A stretch of 64,000 nucleotides of DNA. It comes from Acidimicrobiales bacterium (GTDB lineage: Bacteria > Actinomycetota > Acidimicrobiia > Acidimicrobiales > Poriferisodalaceae). The first letter of the stretch is position 1; each line of letters begins with the position of its first letter. Location: the NCBI GenBank assembly GCA_041394185.1, contig JAWKIQ010000005.1, forward strand, positions 131,001 to 195,000, written 5' to 3'. Made by a program: the position numbers and the translations under genes. This document shows positions 8,435 through 17,121 of the stretch, piece after piece. Under the pieces are notes generated by a model, which was not told the origin of the DNA, searched no databases, and saw only the letters and a list, made by a program, of their open reading frames with translations.

Positions 8435-9211
8435 TCAGACGACTTGTATCTCGACTCGACCGATGCCGTCGAAATCACACGCCCAGCGCTCGCCGGGCCT
8501 GGCCGCAAACCGCGCGAACGCGCCGGTGATGACGCGTTGGCCCGCCCGCAAACCGCGCCCATGCCGCGCCAGTTGCTCTACGAGGCGACACAACGAAACG
8601 GCGTGATCGTCGAGGTGGTCGCTGGACACACCCTCGAAGACCTGGGTGCCGTTGCGGAACATGCGCACCGTGGTGGCCGACAGTGTTGCCGCCGTCCGCG
8701 CGTGATCTGGCCCCGGGGCGATGCCTGTGCCGTGCACTATCCCCCAGTTGGTCAGGCAGTCGGTCACCAGAACCGGAAAGTCCGGCCTGGCCGACCCGGG
8801 CCTGGCCTCGTTCAGCTCGAGCCCGGCGCTCACCTCGGCGACGAAGTCGAGAATCCGATCGGGACCGATGTCTGGGTCGGCGATGTCGGCCCCCATGGTG
8901 AAGCACATCTCGGCCTCGATCGACAGGTCGCGGATTGCAGCAGCAGCCACGGATTCGCCCGACGCTAACACCTTGTCGGCCAGCACGAAACCGAAGGGCC
9001 GCTCGTCTGCGCCCAACTTCTGCCGGGATGACTCGGATGTGAGCCCGACCTTCCAGCCACCGATCGTGGCGCCGCGCTCGAGCAGGTCGTCCAGCACTGC
9101 CAGTTGCAGGTCGAGCGCCTGATGAAGGTCTATTGCGCCAACCAGCCAGGCGGGAGCGAAGTCGCCGTTCGCCCTGGACGCGATGAGCCGCTGGGTCAGA
9201 TCGGTGTCCAT
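8435..9211 (-). CDS. 2-keto-4-pentenoate hydratase-like protein (MhpD/4-oxalocrotonate decarboxylase family)
   Basis: This is a 258-residue member of the hydratase/decarboxylase family that adds water to 2-hydroxypenta-2,4-dienoate or decarboxylates 4-oxalocrotonate in meta-cleavage pathways. The fold is the FAH-like beta roll. The metal region is recognisable around IEAEMCFTMGADI, and the substrate loop around GIVHGTGIAPG. The ATG at 9211 shares one base with the stop of the FAH gene (TGATG), so the two are translationally coupled. That overlap decided the start over an 18-residue upstream extension. Confidence 0.85.
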   Translation of the reverse strand: MDTDLTQRLIASRANGDFAPAWLVGAIDLHQALDLQLAVLDDLLERGATIGGWKVGLTSESSRQKLGADERPFGFVLADKVLASGESVAAAAIRDLSIEAEMCFTMGADIADPDIGPDRILDFVAEVSAGLELNEARPGSARPDFPVLVTDCLTNWGIVHGTGIAPGPDHARTAATLSATTVRMFRNGTQVFEGVSSDHLDDHAVSLCRLVEQLARHGRGLRAGQRVITGAFARFAARPGERWACDFDGIGRVEIQVV

Positions 9212-10059
9212 CAGCTCTCGCCGATCACCGGATTGCGGAGAACTCCGATGCCCTCGACCTCGCACTCGACCACTTGGCCAGGCATCAGCCAGCGTGGCGG
9301 ATCGAAACCACCACCCGACCCCTCGGGCGAACCGGTGGCGATGACGTCGCCGGGCAACAGTTCGAGGGCCGTCGACAGGTACGAGATGATCTGGGCCACC
9401 GACTTGATCATCTCGCCCGTGCTGGCGTCCTGGCGCACCTCGCCATCGACCCTGGCCACCAGGCGCAGGGCCTGCGGGTCGGCGATCTCGTCAGAGGTGA
9501 CCATCCAGGGTCCGATCGAACCCGACCGCTCGAAGTTCTTTCCGGCGCTGACCGAGTGCCGCTGCCATTCCCGAACCGATCCGTCGTTGACGATGGTCCA
9601 GCCCGCGACGACGTCCAGAGCCGACTCGACAGGCACGTGCCGAGCGCGCCGACCAATGACCGCGGCCAGTTCAGACTCATGGTCGAACGTCGGCGAGACG
9701 CGTGGGGCAACCAGGGGCTGAAGGTGCCCCACGAGGGTGCCTGGCACCTTCGTGAACCACGGTGGGAACTGGGGCGTAGGCGGTGGTGTGCCTCCGGCCG
9801 GATACTTCTTCGCATAGTTGAGGCCGATGGCGAAGACCCGTCCCGACTGGGCCAAAAGCGGTGAGAACTCGATGTCGTCGAGCGCGAAATCGACGGCCTT
9901 GGCGGACGCAACCAGATCGCGCCAGTCGGGCAGGTTCAGCAGATGGTGCATCGACCGGGCCCGGTCTGGATGCCGGGTGGTGAGGTCGTACACACCGTCG
10001 CCCAACAGCACCCCGACGCCGGCCCGTTGACCTGGGGCGATGAACTCGAGCACGCGCAT
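9211..10059 (-). CDS. Fumarylacetoacetate hydrolase (FAH) family protein
   Basis: This 282-residue FAH-family enzyme hydrolyses or decarboxylates a 2-hydroxy-dienoate or acylpyruvate. Family features are FAIGLNYAKKY, the metal ligands in FDHESELAAVIG (D-x-E-x-E pattern) and the acid in TIVNDGSVREWQ, then KNFERSGSIGPW and the C-terminal GDVIATGSPEG. It is the first gene of a six-gene minus-strand cluster, and its start at 10059 faces the amine oxidase across 77 bases. Together with the hydratase it suggests the lower part of a ring-cleavage or dienoate pathway. Confidence 0.88.
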   Translation of the reverse strand: MRVLEFIAPGQRAGVGVLLGDGVYDLTTRHPDRARSMHHLLNLPDWRDLVASAKAVDFALDDIEFSPLLAQSGRVFAIGLNYAKKYPAGGTPPPTPQFPPWFTKVPGTLVGHLQPLVAPRVSPTFDHESELAAVIGRRARHVPVESALDVVAGWTIVNDGSVREWQRHSVSAGKNFERSGSIGPWMVTSDEIADPQALRLVARVDGEVRQDASTGEMIKSVAQIISYLSTALELLPGDVIATGSPEGSGGGFDPPRWLMPGQVVECEVEGIGVLRNPVIGES

Positions 10060-10136
10060 GAGGCGACACTACGCGCGCCCGGCCGCCGACGCTCAGGCGG
10101 GCCTCGATCGACCACGAACACCTACGATTCGCGACG

Positions 10137-11534
10137 ATGATCGAGCACCACCACCCGCATCGCGATGCCAGCATCGGCCGGCGGCGGTTCCTGGGTATCG
10201 GCGCGCTCGCCGCGCTGGCGGTCAGCACCGGATGCGCCGAGCCGTTCGATGAGACCGAACCGTCCGACGAGACCGCGACCTTCGACGACGCAGAGCGCTT
10301 CGATGTCGTGGTCGTGGGTGCAGGCGTTGCAGGCCTTACCGCCGCCAGGGCATTGGCCGAAGAGGGCCTGGGCGTCGTGGTTCTGGAGGCCGACGCAATC
10401 GCCGGCGGCCGGGTGCGCACCGACCGCAGCCTGGGGGTGTCCTTCGATCTAGGTGCCAGCTGGATTCACGGCACCGACGGCAACCCTGTCACCGACCTGG
10501 CCGATGCGGCCGGGGCGTCGGCCATCGAACTCGACTTCGAAGACATCGTCTTGTTCGACGCCCGGGGGCGCAAGGTGCCAGGCGAGCAGGTCGCATTCGC
10601 CGCAGCAAGGCTCGAAGACCTCACCCGTGCAGTGGTCGACGACGCCGACAGCGGCGAGACCTTCGTCGAGGTTCTCGAGCGTCTCGAGCCGGCCTGGGCC
10701 GACGATCCCCTGCTGCGCTTCTTCGCCATCAACTACCTCGAGTTCGACACCGGAGATCTCGACCGCCTGTCGGGCGAACTGGCCGACGAGGGCGACGAGT
10801 TCGACGGTCCCGAGGTTGTGATGACCGACGGCTACGACCGCATCGTCGACCTGCTGGCCGCCGACTTGGACGTGCGGCTGAGAGTGCAGGTCGACCGAGT
10901 GGTCGACGAAGGCCCGATGGCGACCGTCTGGTCCGGCGACCGGGCGTTCGTAGCGGGCCGTGCAATCGTTGCAGTTCCCCTGGGCGTGCTGAAGGGCGGA
11001 AACATCGACTTGTCCCCCGCCCTGGCCGGCGACAAGGCCGAGGCGATCGACGCCGTCGGGTTCAATGCCGTCGAGAAGTTCCTGGTGACCTTCGAGGAGG
11101 CGTTCTGGGACGATGCCGACTTCCTCGGCCTGGCCGCGGCCCAGCCAGACGCCTTCAGCCTGTTCGTCAACATGAACCGTCTGATTCCCGGATCGAACGC
11201 CTTGATGACCTTCGCCTACGCAGACGGGGCCAGGATGGCCGCCGGCCTTTCCGACGACCAGTTGGGTTCGGCCATCGCCGCCAACTTGCGGTCGATGTAT
11301 GGCAGCGGCGTTGGCGAGCCCACAGGGTTGCGACGCAGCGGTTGGACGAACAACCCCCTCTTCGGTGGTGCGTATTCGTTCGTTTCGGCCCAAACACGGA
11401 TGCGACATTTCGATGCGCTCGCGGCGCCCGTGGGCCGAATCCACTTCGCGGGCGAACACACCAGCCGCGCCTATTTCTCGACGGTTCACGGAGCCCACCT
11501 CAGCGGCCTCCGAGCCGCCGAGGAGGTTCTGTAG
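10137..11534 (+). CDS. Flavin-dependent amine oxidase with Tat/lipoprotein-like signal
   Basis: This is a 465-residue FAD amine oxidase. The N-terminus carries a twin-arginine motif (GRRRFLG), a hydrophobic stretch and a cysteine in VSTGC that could be a lipobox, so the enzyme is probably exported folded and perhaps lipid-anchored. The FAD dinucleotide fold is VVVVGAGVAGLTAA at about residues 55-68. The C-terminal FAD motif is FAGEHTSRAYFSTVHGA. The linker after the cysteine is rich in Asp, Glu and Thr. Family members oxidise polyamines, monoamines or amino acids and make hydrogen peroxide. It is divergent from the FAH cluster. The substrate is unknown. Confidence 0.9.
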   Translation: MIEHHHPHRDASIGRRRFLGIGALAALAVSTGCAEPFDETEPSDETATFDDAERFDVVVVGAGVAGLTAARALAEEGLGVVVLEADAIAGGRVRTDRSLGVSFDLGASWIHGTDGNPVTDLADAAGASAIELDFEDIVLFDARGRKVPGEQVAFAAARLEDLTRAVVDDADSGETFVEVLERLEPAWADDPLLRFFAINYLEFDTGDLDRLSGELADEGDEFDGPEVVMTDGYDRIVDLLAADLDVRLRVQVDRVVDEGPMATVWSGDRAFVAGRAIVAVPLGVLKGGNIDLSPALAGDKAEAIDAVGFNAVEKFLVTFEEAFWDDADFLGLAAAQPDAFSLFVNMNRLIPGSNALMTFAYADGARMAAGLSDDQLGSAIAANLRSMYGSGVGEPTGLRRSGWTNNPLFGGAYSFVSAQTRMRHFDALAAPVGRIHFAGEHTSRAYFSTVHGAHLSGLRAAEEVL

Positions 11535-11599
11535 GTCTGAATCTTCGACAGGGTCCAACGACCGGGGCGCCAGAGGCCCGGTGGGCGTACGATCACCGC

Positions 11600-12759
11600 A
11601 TGAGCGGGTCTGCTTTCGCTTTCCACCTGTCGACTCGGATCGTTTGGCACACACCGGCGGCCGAAGCCGTGGTGTCCGAGCTTTCGGCGATGGGTATCAG
11701 CCGTGCGCTGTTGGTAACCGACCCCGGCCTGGCCGCAACACCGATACCCGGCAGCATCGCGTCTGCCCTCGAGGCAGCGGGTGTTGCCGTGGCCGTTTGC
11801 ACCGAGGTGCACCCGAACCCCACCACCGACGATGTAGCCGCCGCCCGGCTGGCCGCCGAAACCCAAGACGCTCAGGCCGTGGTGGCCGTCGGCGGCGGGT
11901 CGGCCATCGACGTGGGCAAGGCCACAGCGATGCTGCTGGCCAACGGCGGGCAGTACTCGCACTATCAGTGGGACGGAAAGCCGATCGAGGTTCCAAGCAT
12001 CGCTTTCGTGGCTGTTCCCACCACTTCCGGTACGGGCAGCGAGGTCAGCAAGGTCGCCGTCATCTCCGACCCGTCGCAACCGTTCAAGAAGGGCGTTCGA
12101 GCCCGCTGATGGCGGCCCACGCCGCCGTGCTCGACCCCGAACTGACGGTTGGGCTGCCACCGCTGCTGACCGCCGCGACCGGAATCGACGCCTTCGTCCA
12201 CGTTCGAGGCCTACGTGGGGCGCAATGCCAACCCAATCAGCGACCTGTTCGCGATCGAGGCGATGCGACTGGTGCTCGGCGCAGTCGAGCGGGCGACGGC
12301 CGATGGCACCGACCTGGATGCCAGGCACGACATGATGCTGGCAGCCGTGTACGGCGGCATCGCCATGGATCAGGCCGGGTTGGGGCTGGTGCACGCCATC
12401 GCCGGCGGGCTCGGCGGCCATGTACACCTGCACCACGGCATGGCCGTGGCCATGCTGCTGCCCCACGTGGCTGCCTTCAACCTGCCCGACGTAGACGAGC
12501 ACAGGCTGCGCCGCCTCGATTCGCTGTTCGCAGTATCGACGACACAGGCCGGTGATCGCCTGGTCGAGTCGATCGACAGCCTGTTGAACCGCCTGTCACT
12601 GCCGACCTTCATCGGTGCCGCAGGGGCCGAGTCGCGTGGGGTCGACTGGAACGCGGCCGTCGAAGACTCGATGCGGATGGTGATGATCCACAACAACCCC
12701 GAACCGCCGACGCCGACGATTGCCGAACAATCATCGATCTCGTTCGCTCCGACCGCTGA
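11600..12759 (+). pseudogene. Iron-containing alcohol dehydrogenase, frame broken at three places
   Basis: Group III iron alcohol dehydrogenase/maleylacetate reductase homology runs continuously over this span but in shifting frames. The first part (NAD site VAVGGGSAIDVGKA, then PTTSGTGSEVSK) ends at a stop near 12109. PLMAAHAAVLDPELT to TGIDAFVH continues in another frame. From about 12202 (YVGRNANPISDLF, GLVHAIAGGLGG, HLHHGMAVAMLLPHV) the original frame returns. A third shift near 12712 gives a better C-terminus ending at TGA 12757-12759. Restoring one, two and one missing bases yields about 387 residues, the normal family length. The metal ligands (Asp and His in the GIDAFVH region, two later histidines) survive. 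This is either a decayed gene or consensus indels; the intact frame elsewhere favours indels. Confidence 0.85.
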
Positions 12760-12839
12760 GGTCGTCGAGCCGCCCCTGCTTCGGGCCCGGCCGCGACAAT
12801 TTTGCGCTGCCCGGCTGCTGAAACCGCGATACTGCCCTG

Positions 12840-14414
12840 ATGGGAGCTCTAGACGTACGCGGGCTCGGCTTCGACCTGCCAGACGGTCGCACCCTGTTCA
12901 GCGACGCCTCTTTTCGAATCGGCGATGGCGACAAGGTTGCGCTGGTGGGGGCCAACGGAGCCGGCAAGACCACCTTGCTGCGCATAGTCGCGGGCGACGA
13001 AAAGCCCACGGCAGGAGCCGTCCACATCGAGGGCCGCCTGGGTGTAATGCGCCAGTTCATCGGGTCTATCCGCGATGGGCGCACTGTGGGCGATTTGCTG
13101 CTGGAGCTGTCGGCGCCCGACCTTCGTGCCGCGGCCGAGCGCCTGGCCCGCGCCGAGGCCAACGCCGAAGGTGGCGATGACGAAGCGATGCTGCGTCTGG
13201 CGAACGCCCATCAAGCGTGGGGCGATGCGGGGGGCTGGGACGCCGAGGTGACGTGGGACATCTGCACGTCGGGCGCTCTGCGCCAGACCTTCAACCAGGC
13301 CAGAGACCGACCGCTCTCGCAGCTCAGCGGTGGCGAACAGAAGCGTCTGGCACTGGAGGCGCTGCTGCGAGGCGACGACGACGTTCTGGTGCTGGACGAG
13401 CCCGACAACTACCTGGACATCCCCGCGAAAGAGTGGTTGGCCGACGCGATCCGCTCGTGCCCCAAGACGGTTCTGCTGGTCACCCACGACCGCCAGCTGC
13501 TCAGCGAAGTGGCGACAAAGATCGTGACCATCGAAGGCGGAACTGCCTGGACGCACGGCGCGGGCTTCGACACCTACGACGACGAGCGCGAAGCCAGGCG
13601 AACGCGCCTCGACGAGGAGTTCGCCAGGCACGAAGAAGAGCGCAAACGCCTCAAGAAGCTGCTGGTCGAGTACCGGGTGAGGGCCACCATCTCCGAAAAG
13701 TTCGCACCACGTATTCGTGAAACCCAAAAGCGCATCGAGCGCCACGAGGGCGCTCCTCCCCCACAACGTGTGCGCGACCAGAACATCGACGTGCGGCTGG
13801 TCGGCGGGCGGACCGGCAAGAGAGCCCTTCGCATCTCCGATCTCGAGATCGCGGGCCTGACAGACGAGTTCTCGATCGAGATCGACGCCGGCGAACGTGT
13901 TGCCGTCGTCGGTCCGAATGGCACGGGCAAGAGTCACTTCCTACGGCTGCTTGCGGGCGAGCCGGTCGAACACAGTGGTGAGCTCAAGCTCGGCGCAAAC
14001 GTGACACCGGGACACTTCAACCAGACTCACCAGCACCCCGAGTGGGCCGGGATACCCATCGTTGACCTGATCGCAAAGGGACCTGGCGATCGCAACCGCG
14101 CCATCGGCGCGCTGCGACGATACGAGCTGGCCCAGGCGGCCGACCGCACCTTCGACACCCTCAGCGGAGGTCAGCAGGCCCGCCTGCAGATCCTGCTGCT
14201 GGAGCTGGCAGGTTCGACCCTGCTGCTGCTCGACGAGCCGACCGACAACCTCGACCTCGAATCGGCCGAGGCGCTCGAGCGTGGCCTGGCAGCATTCGAG
14301 GGCACCGTCATCTCTGTGTCGCACGACCGCTGGTTCTTGAAATCGTTCGACCGGTTCCTGGTGTTCGACCGCGACGGCAGCGTCGTCGAACTAGACGAGC
14401 CGCTATTCGCCTGA
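12840..14414 (+). CDS. ABC-F family ATP-binding protein
   Basis: This 524-residue soluble protein has two ABC ATPase domains and no membrane segment, the ABC-F layout. Domain 1 has Walker A GANGAGKTT (residues 37-45), signature LSGGEQKR and Walker B VLVLDEPDN. Domain 2 has GPNGTGKS, LSGGQQAR and LLLLDEPTDNLD. Between them is a charged helical linker (EEFARHEEERKRLKKLL) of the kind that enters the ribosome. ABC-F proteins act in translation, either protecting ribosomes from antibiotics or relieving stalling. Nothing visible separates these roles. DEPDN replaces the usual DEPTN in domain 1. It starts 80 bases after the broken alcohol dehydrogenase. Confidence 0.93.
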   Translation: MGALDVRGLGFDLPDGRTLFSDASFRIGDGDKVALVGANGAGKTTLLRIVAGDEKPTAGAVHIEGRLGVMRQFIGSIRDGRTVGDLLLELSAPDLRAAAERLARAEANAEGGDDEAMLRLANAHQAWGDAGGWDAEVTWDICTSGALRQTFNQARDRPLSQLSGGEQKRLALEALLRGDDDVLVLDEPDNYLDIPAKEWLADAIRSCPKTVLLVTHDRQLLSEVATKIVTIEGGTAWTHGAGFDTYDDEREARRTRLDEEFARHEEERKRLKKLLVEYRVRATISEKFAPRIRETQKRIERHEGAPPPQRVRDQNIDVRLVGGRTGKRALRISDLEIAGLTDEFSIEIDAGERVAVVGPNGTGKSHFLRLLAGEPVEHSGELKLGANVTPGHFNQTHQHPEWAGIPIVDLIAKGPGDRNRAIGALRRYELAQAADRTFDTLSGGQQARLQILLLELAGSTLLLLDEPTDNLDLESAEALERGLAAFEGTVISVSHDRWFLKSFDRFLVFDRDGSVVELDEPLFA

Positions 14415-14447
14415 TGTTGCAGCATCTAAAGTTCTGGTGTATTTCGA

Positions 14448-14477
14448 TTGGATATCGAACGTTTGTTCTGATACAAT
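14448..14477 (+). promoter_or_regulatory. LexA (SOS) box overlapping a leaderless promoter
   Basis: A -35-like TTGGAT (14448-14453) and a -10-like TACAAT (14472-14477) are 18 bases apart. The spacer holds TCGAAC-GTTT-GTTCTG (14455-14470), which matches the actinobacterial LexA box TCGAAC-N4-GTTCGA at ten of twelve positions. The ATG is only six bases after the -10 box and has no Shine-Dalgarno, so the transcript should be leaderless. LexA bound here would block RNA polymerase. Confidence 0.7.
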
Positions 14478-14483
14478 CGGATC

Positions 14484-15818
14484 ATGGTGGCGCCAGCAAA
14501 AGCCGAGGTTGCAGATCCGGCCACTAAGGCTGCAATAGACCAGATTTCAGCGGGCATAGCGGCATTGAGGTCCGCGGGACTATCGCCTACCGGCTGCAGA
14601 GATGCTGCGACCATGATGGGCCAGATCGAGCAGCTCAGCAGGCGCCTGCATGCCTGCCAAATCGACGTGCTAGCCGACACCGACGCCCGCGACCTCCAAA
14701 CCGAAGATCTGGCGATGTCGGCCAAGATCATGATGCGCCACCGGGCCAAGCTGTCGTCAGGCGAGGCGACGGCCCGAAACAACGTCATGCGCTGTCTGCG
14801 CGACCTGCCAGAGATGCAGCGCACCTACCGCCGAGGCCTGATCGCCGAGCCGAACATGCGACGTATTGCGAACGCGTGGTGCAACGAGCGGATCAGGGCC
14901 AAGCTCATCGAATCCGAATCACAGATCCTCGAGCGTGCTCTCACGCTCAACCATCCACACTTCTGCCAATTCATGACCGGCTGGGTGCGTTTGGCAGACG
15001 AAGATGGTGCCAGGCGCGACGACGAGACCACCCACGACAAGCGCAAGGCCTCGATGGTCGAGAACTTCGACCGGGGCTTCACCTTCGAGGGCCAGTGCGG
15101 ATCTCTCCAGGGAGCGATGATGCGCGAGATCTGGAGCCGCTTCACCCAGGCCGAGTTCGAGCTCGACTGGGCCGCTGCTATCGAGAAGCATGGCGAGGGC
15201 AACGTGACCGCTGCCATGCTCGAACGGACCGATGCTCAGCGCCGCATGGACGCCTTGGCCGCCATCTTCGATCAGGCGGCATCGATGCCGCCGGGCAGTA
15301 TCGGGCCTCAGTTCGTGCTCAACGTGGTGATGGATCACACGACCTACGAACGACAGCTCACGCGCCTCGCCGGCGGTTTGGTCCTTCCCGACGACCCGAA
15401 CCGTGCCGACTATCAGTGCCGCACCCTCGACGGAACCCCACTGAACCCAGCCGAGGTTGCTGCCGCGAGCTTGCTGGGCCATGTGCGCCGAATCGTTGTC
15501 GATTCCGCTGGTGTGGTCATCAACATGGGCCGCAAGAGTCGCCTGTTCTCGGGACCGGCCGCCATTGCCGCCAAGATCGGCAGCGACACCTGCTATTGGC
15601 CAGGCTGCTGGGTACGCGCCAGCCAATGCCAGGTAGACCACCTACACCAATTCAATCCGACAGACGGTTCCGAGGGCGGGGGCACCGACCAGAAAAACGC
15701 CGGTCCACTGTGCGCAAAACACAACCGACTGAAACAGGCGAAGGGGTTCTCGACCTACCGCGACGATGGCGGCCGGTGGCGTGTGTTGCGACCCGACGGA
15801 ACCGAGATAGACCCGTAG
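14484..15818 (+). CDS. DUF222 / HNH endonuclease protein (13E12 family)
   Basis: This is a 444-residue protein of the 13E12-repeat type. The long helical DUF222 region covers about residues 25-330. A C-terminal HNH nuclease lies at about 385-425, with CYWPGC, the core QVDHLHQF and a final GPLCAKHNRLK, which gives the zinc-finger cysteines and active-site histidines. The family's role is not settled; its members are numerous and often mobile in actinobacteria, and several M. tuberculosis copies belong to the LexA regulon. The start is the ATG at 14484, placed by the leaderless promoter. A second, only distantly similar member lies at 60569-61942 with the same promoter design. Confidence 0.88.
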   Translation: MVAPAKAEVADPATKAAIDQISAGIAALRSAGLSPTGCRDAATMMGQIEQLSRRLHACQIDVLADTDARDLQTEDLAMSAKIMMRHRAKLSSGEATARNNVMRCLRDLPEMQRTYRRGLIAEPNMRRIANAWCNERIRAKLIESESQILERALTLNHPHFCQFMTGWVRLADEDGARRDDETTHDKRKASMVENFDRGFTFEGQCGSLQGAMMREIWSRFTQAEFELDWAAAIEKHGEGNVTAAMLERTDAQRRMDALAAIFDQAASMPPGSIGPQFVLNVVMDHTTYERQLTRLAGGLVLPDDPNRADYQCRTLDGTPLNPAEVAAASLLGHVRRIVVDSAGVVINMGRKSRLFSGPAAIAAKIGSDTCYWPGCWVRASQCQVDHLHQFNPTDGSEGGGTDQKNAGPLCAKHNRLKQAKGFSTYRDDGGRWRVLRPDGTEIDP

Positions 15819-15828
15819 GCAAGCACCA

Positions 15829-16293
15829 CTAATTCGATTCACCGGATTGAGCCAGATCTAATAAGAGAAGAGCCTGGACTCGCTGAAGCTCGAGCGCCGC
15901 CCGGGCGGCATCAAACAATCCCGACACGGACACCAGACGATGCTCTGAACCGTCCTCTGTACGACCCATCAAGAACAGCGAATGCCCCTTCGATGCCACG
16001 TTCAAAGACGCGGCACTCCGAATCCATCCAGACCGAGGCAAACAAGACCGCACAGCGCCGTCTCGGATATAACAGGAAGCGCCGGCGAAAGAGACGGCTA
16101 CACCAAACCAGAGAGGTGAAGCCAGCGAAGCTGCTAAAAGCGCGTCACCCACTTCCCCTGCAAAGAGGGCCAGTGCCATTGAAAACGCTGTCAAAGACAC
16201 GGTGACCAAGGCGAACAGCAGGACGACCGGCGACTCGGCCACTACGAGCCGGCCACGCCGAAGTTCAACTCTCTTCGCCACCGCAACCACCAT
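15829..16293 (-). CDS. Small membrane protein of unknown function
   Basis: This is about 154 residues if started at the ATG at 16293; the frame stays open 12 codons further up. Two hydrophobic segments (about residues 20-65) form a membrane hairpin, and a C-terminal soluble part of about 80 residues follows, with alternating polar and beta-like pattern ending in a helix (LFDAARAALELQRVQ). Its layout resembles the adjacent gene at 16359-16787, so the two may be distant paralogues with bacterial PH-like tails. Base composition looks clearly less GC-rich than the surroundings. Its stop is ten bases from that of the DUF222 gene, facing it. Function is not recognised. Confidence 0.55.
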   Translation of the reverse strand: MVVAVAKRVELRRGRLVVAESPVVLLFALVTVSLTAFSMALALFAGEVGDALLAASLASPLWFGVAVSFAGASCYIRDGAVRSCLPRSGWIRSAASLNVASKGHSLFLMGRTEDGSEHRLVSVSGLFDAARAALELQRVQALLLLDLAQSGESN

Positions 16294-16358
16294 AGCCGGT
16301 TGCTTGCTTCTTCGATCGGTCTGAAGCACTGGTCAGAGTTGACCAACAAGACGCAGGC

Positions 16359-16787
16359 TCAGGGACGCATTTCTCGAGAGGCTAGCCCCGATCGGAGTTC
16401 CTCGACGAGCCGCTCAGGATCCGTCTCCCACTCCCCATACGCATATGTCCTAACAGTCCTTCCAGAAGTCGTCAGCACCCTGACCTCCGGGGCGCGCAGC
16501 ATGACCTTCCTTCCGCATTCGATCGAGGAAACCTCATGCGCCTCAAGACGGTGAGTTCTGAACATCGTCCGAACCAGCAGCCGATTGCCCTCAAGAACGA
16601 TGTTGCGGAGCAAACTTCTGAGGATTACCCAACAAGCCAACCCGACCAGAGTGGCCACCACCACGCTCTGTATCAGCCCATCCAACGAGATCCACGTTGC
16701 GGGGGGATGGGTCAGGAAGTCGAAGGCCATCGCGACGCCCATCGAGCCAAGGGCTAGTACACCTATCAAGATGCGTGAGGAATCCAT
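16359..16787 (-). CDS. Small membrane protein, possibly PH-like soluble tail
   Basis: This is about 142 residues from the ATG at 16787. Two membrane helices (about residues 5-25 and 40-60) are followed by a beta-rich tail (VLEGNRLLVRT, then LEAHEVSSIECG, then VRVLTTSGRTVRTYAYGEWE) and a final helix (ERLVEELRSGL). This order is typical of bacterial PH-like membrane proteins. It is upstream of, and on the same strand as, the similar gene at 15829-16293, with about 65 bases between. The lower GC content of the pair hints at acquisition. No function is assigned. Confidence 0.6.
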   Translation of the reverse strand: MDSSRILIGVLALGSMGVAMAFDFLTHPPATWISLDGLIQSVVVATLVGLACWVILRSLLRNIVLEGNRLLVRTMFRTHRLEAHEVSSIECGRKVMLRAPEVRVLTTSGRTVRTYAYGEWETDPERLVEELRSGLASREMRP

Positions 16788-16919
16788 CCGCGAGGCGATC
16801 AACAGTAGCTCCTACCAAGACCCGCGCCCCACACCGGATTGAGTTCACCGTCTCGCTGACGGGCTCGACACCCATCTCCGTCCGAAGCGAAGACGTGGCA
16901 GCCGCCGGTCCGATCGAAA

Positions 16920-16997
16920 TGGTCGGGCTGAGAGGATTTGAACCTCCGACCCCTGGTCCCCCAGACCAGTGCGCTAACCAAACTGCGCCACAGCCCG
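16920..16997 (-). tRNA. tRNA-Pro (anticodon GGG)
   Basis: Read on the minus strand, this folds as a complete tRNA. The seven-base acceptor stem CGGGCTG/CAGCCCG is perfect. The D arm has GCGCAGTTTGGTTAGCGC. The anticodon stem CTGGT/ACCAG holds loop CTGGGGG with GGG as anticodon. The T arm has loop TTCAAAT. The discriminator is A and the CCA end is encoded. CGGG at the 5' end is usual for proline tRNA. Confidence 0.96.
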
Positions 16998-17121
16998 TAG
17001 ATGCGTGAGCACCGAGTTGAGAACTCTACACGATCGGGCCGCCGGTGGGGTCACGAAACGTCAACGAACCGAAACGGGTCCGCAACCGCTTGCAATGTCG
17101 GCGCCGATACGGTGGCCTCAC

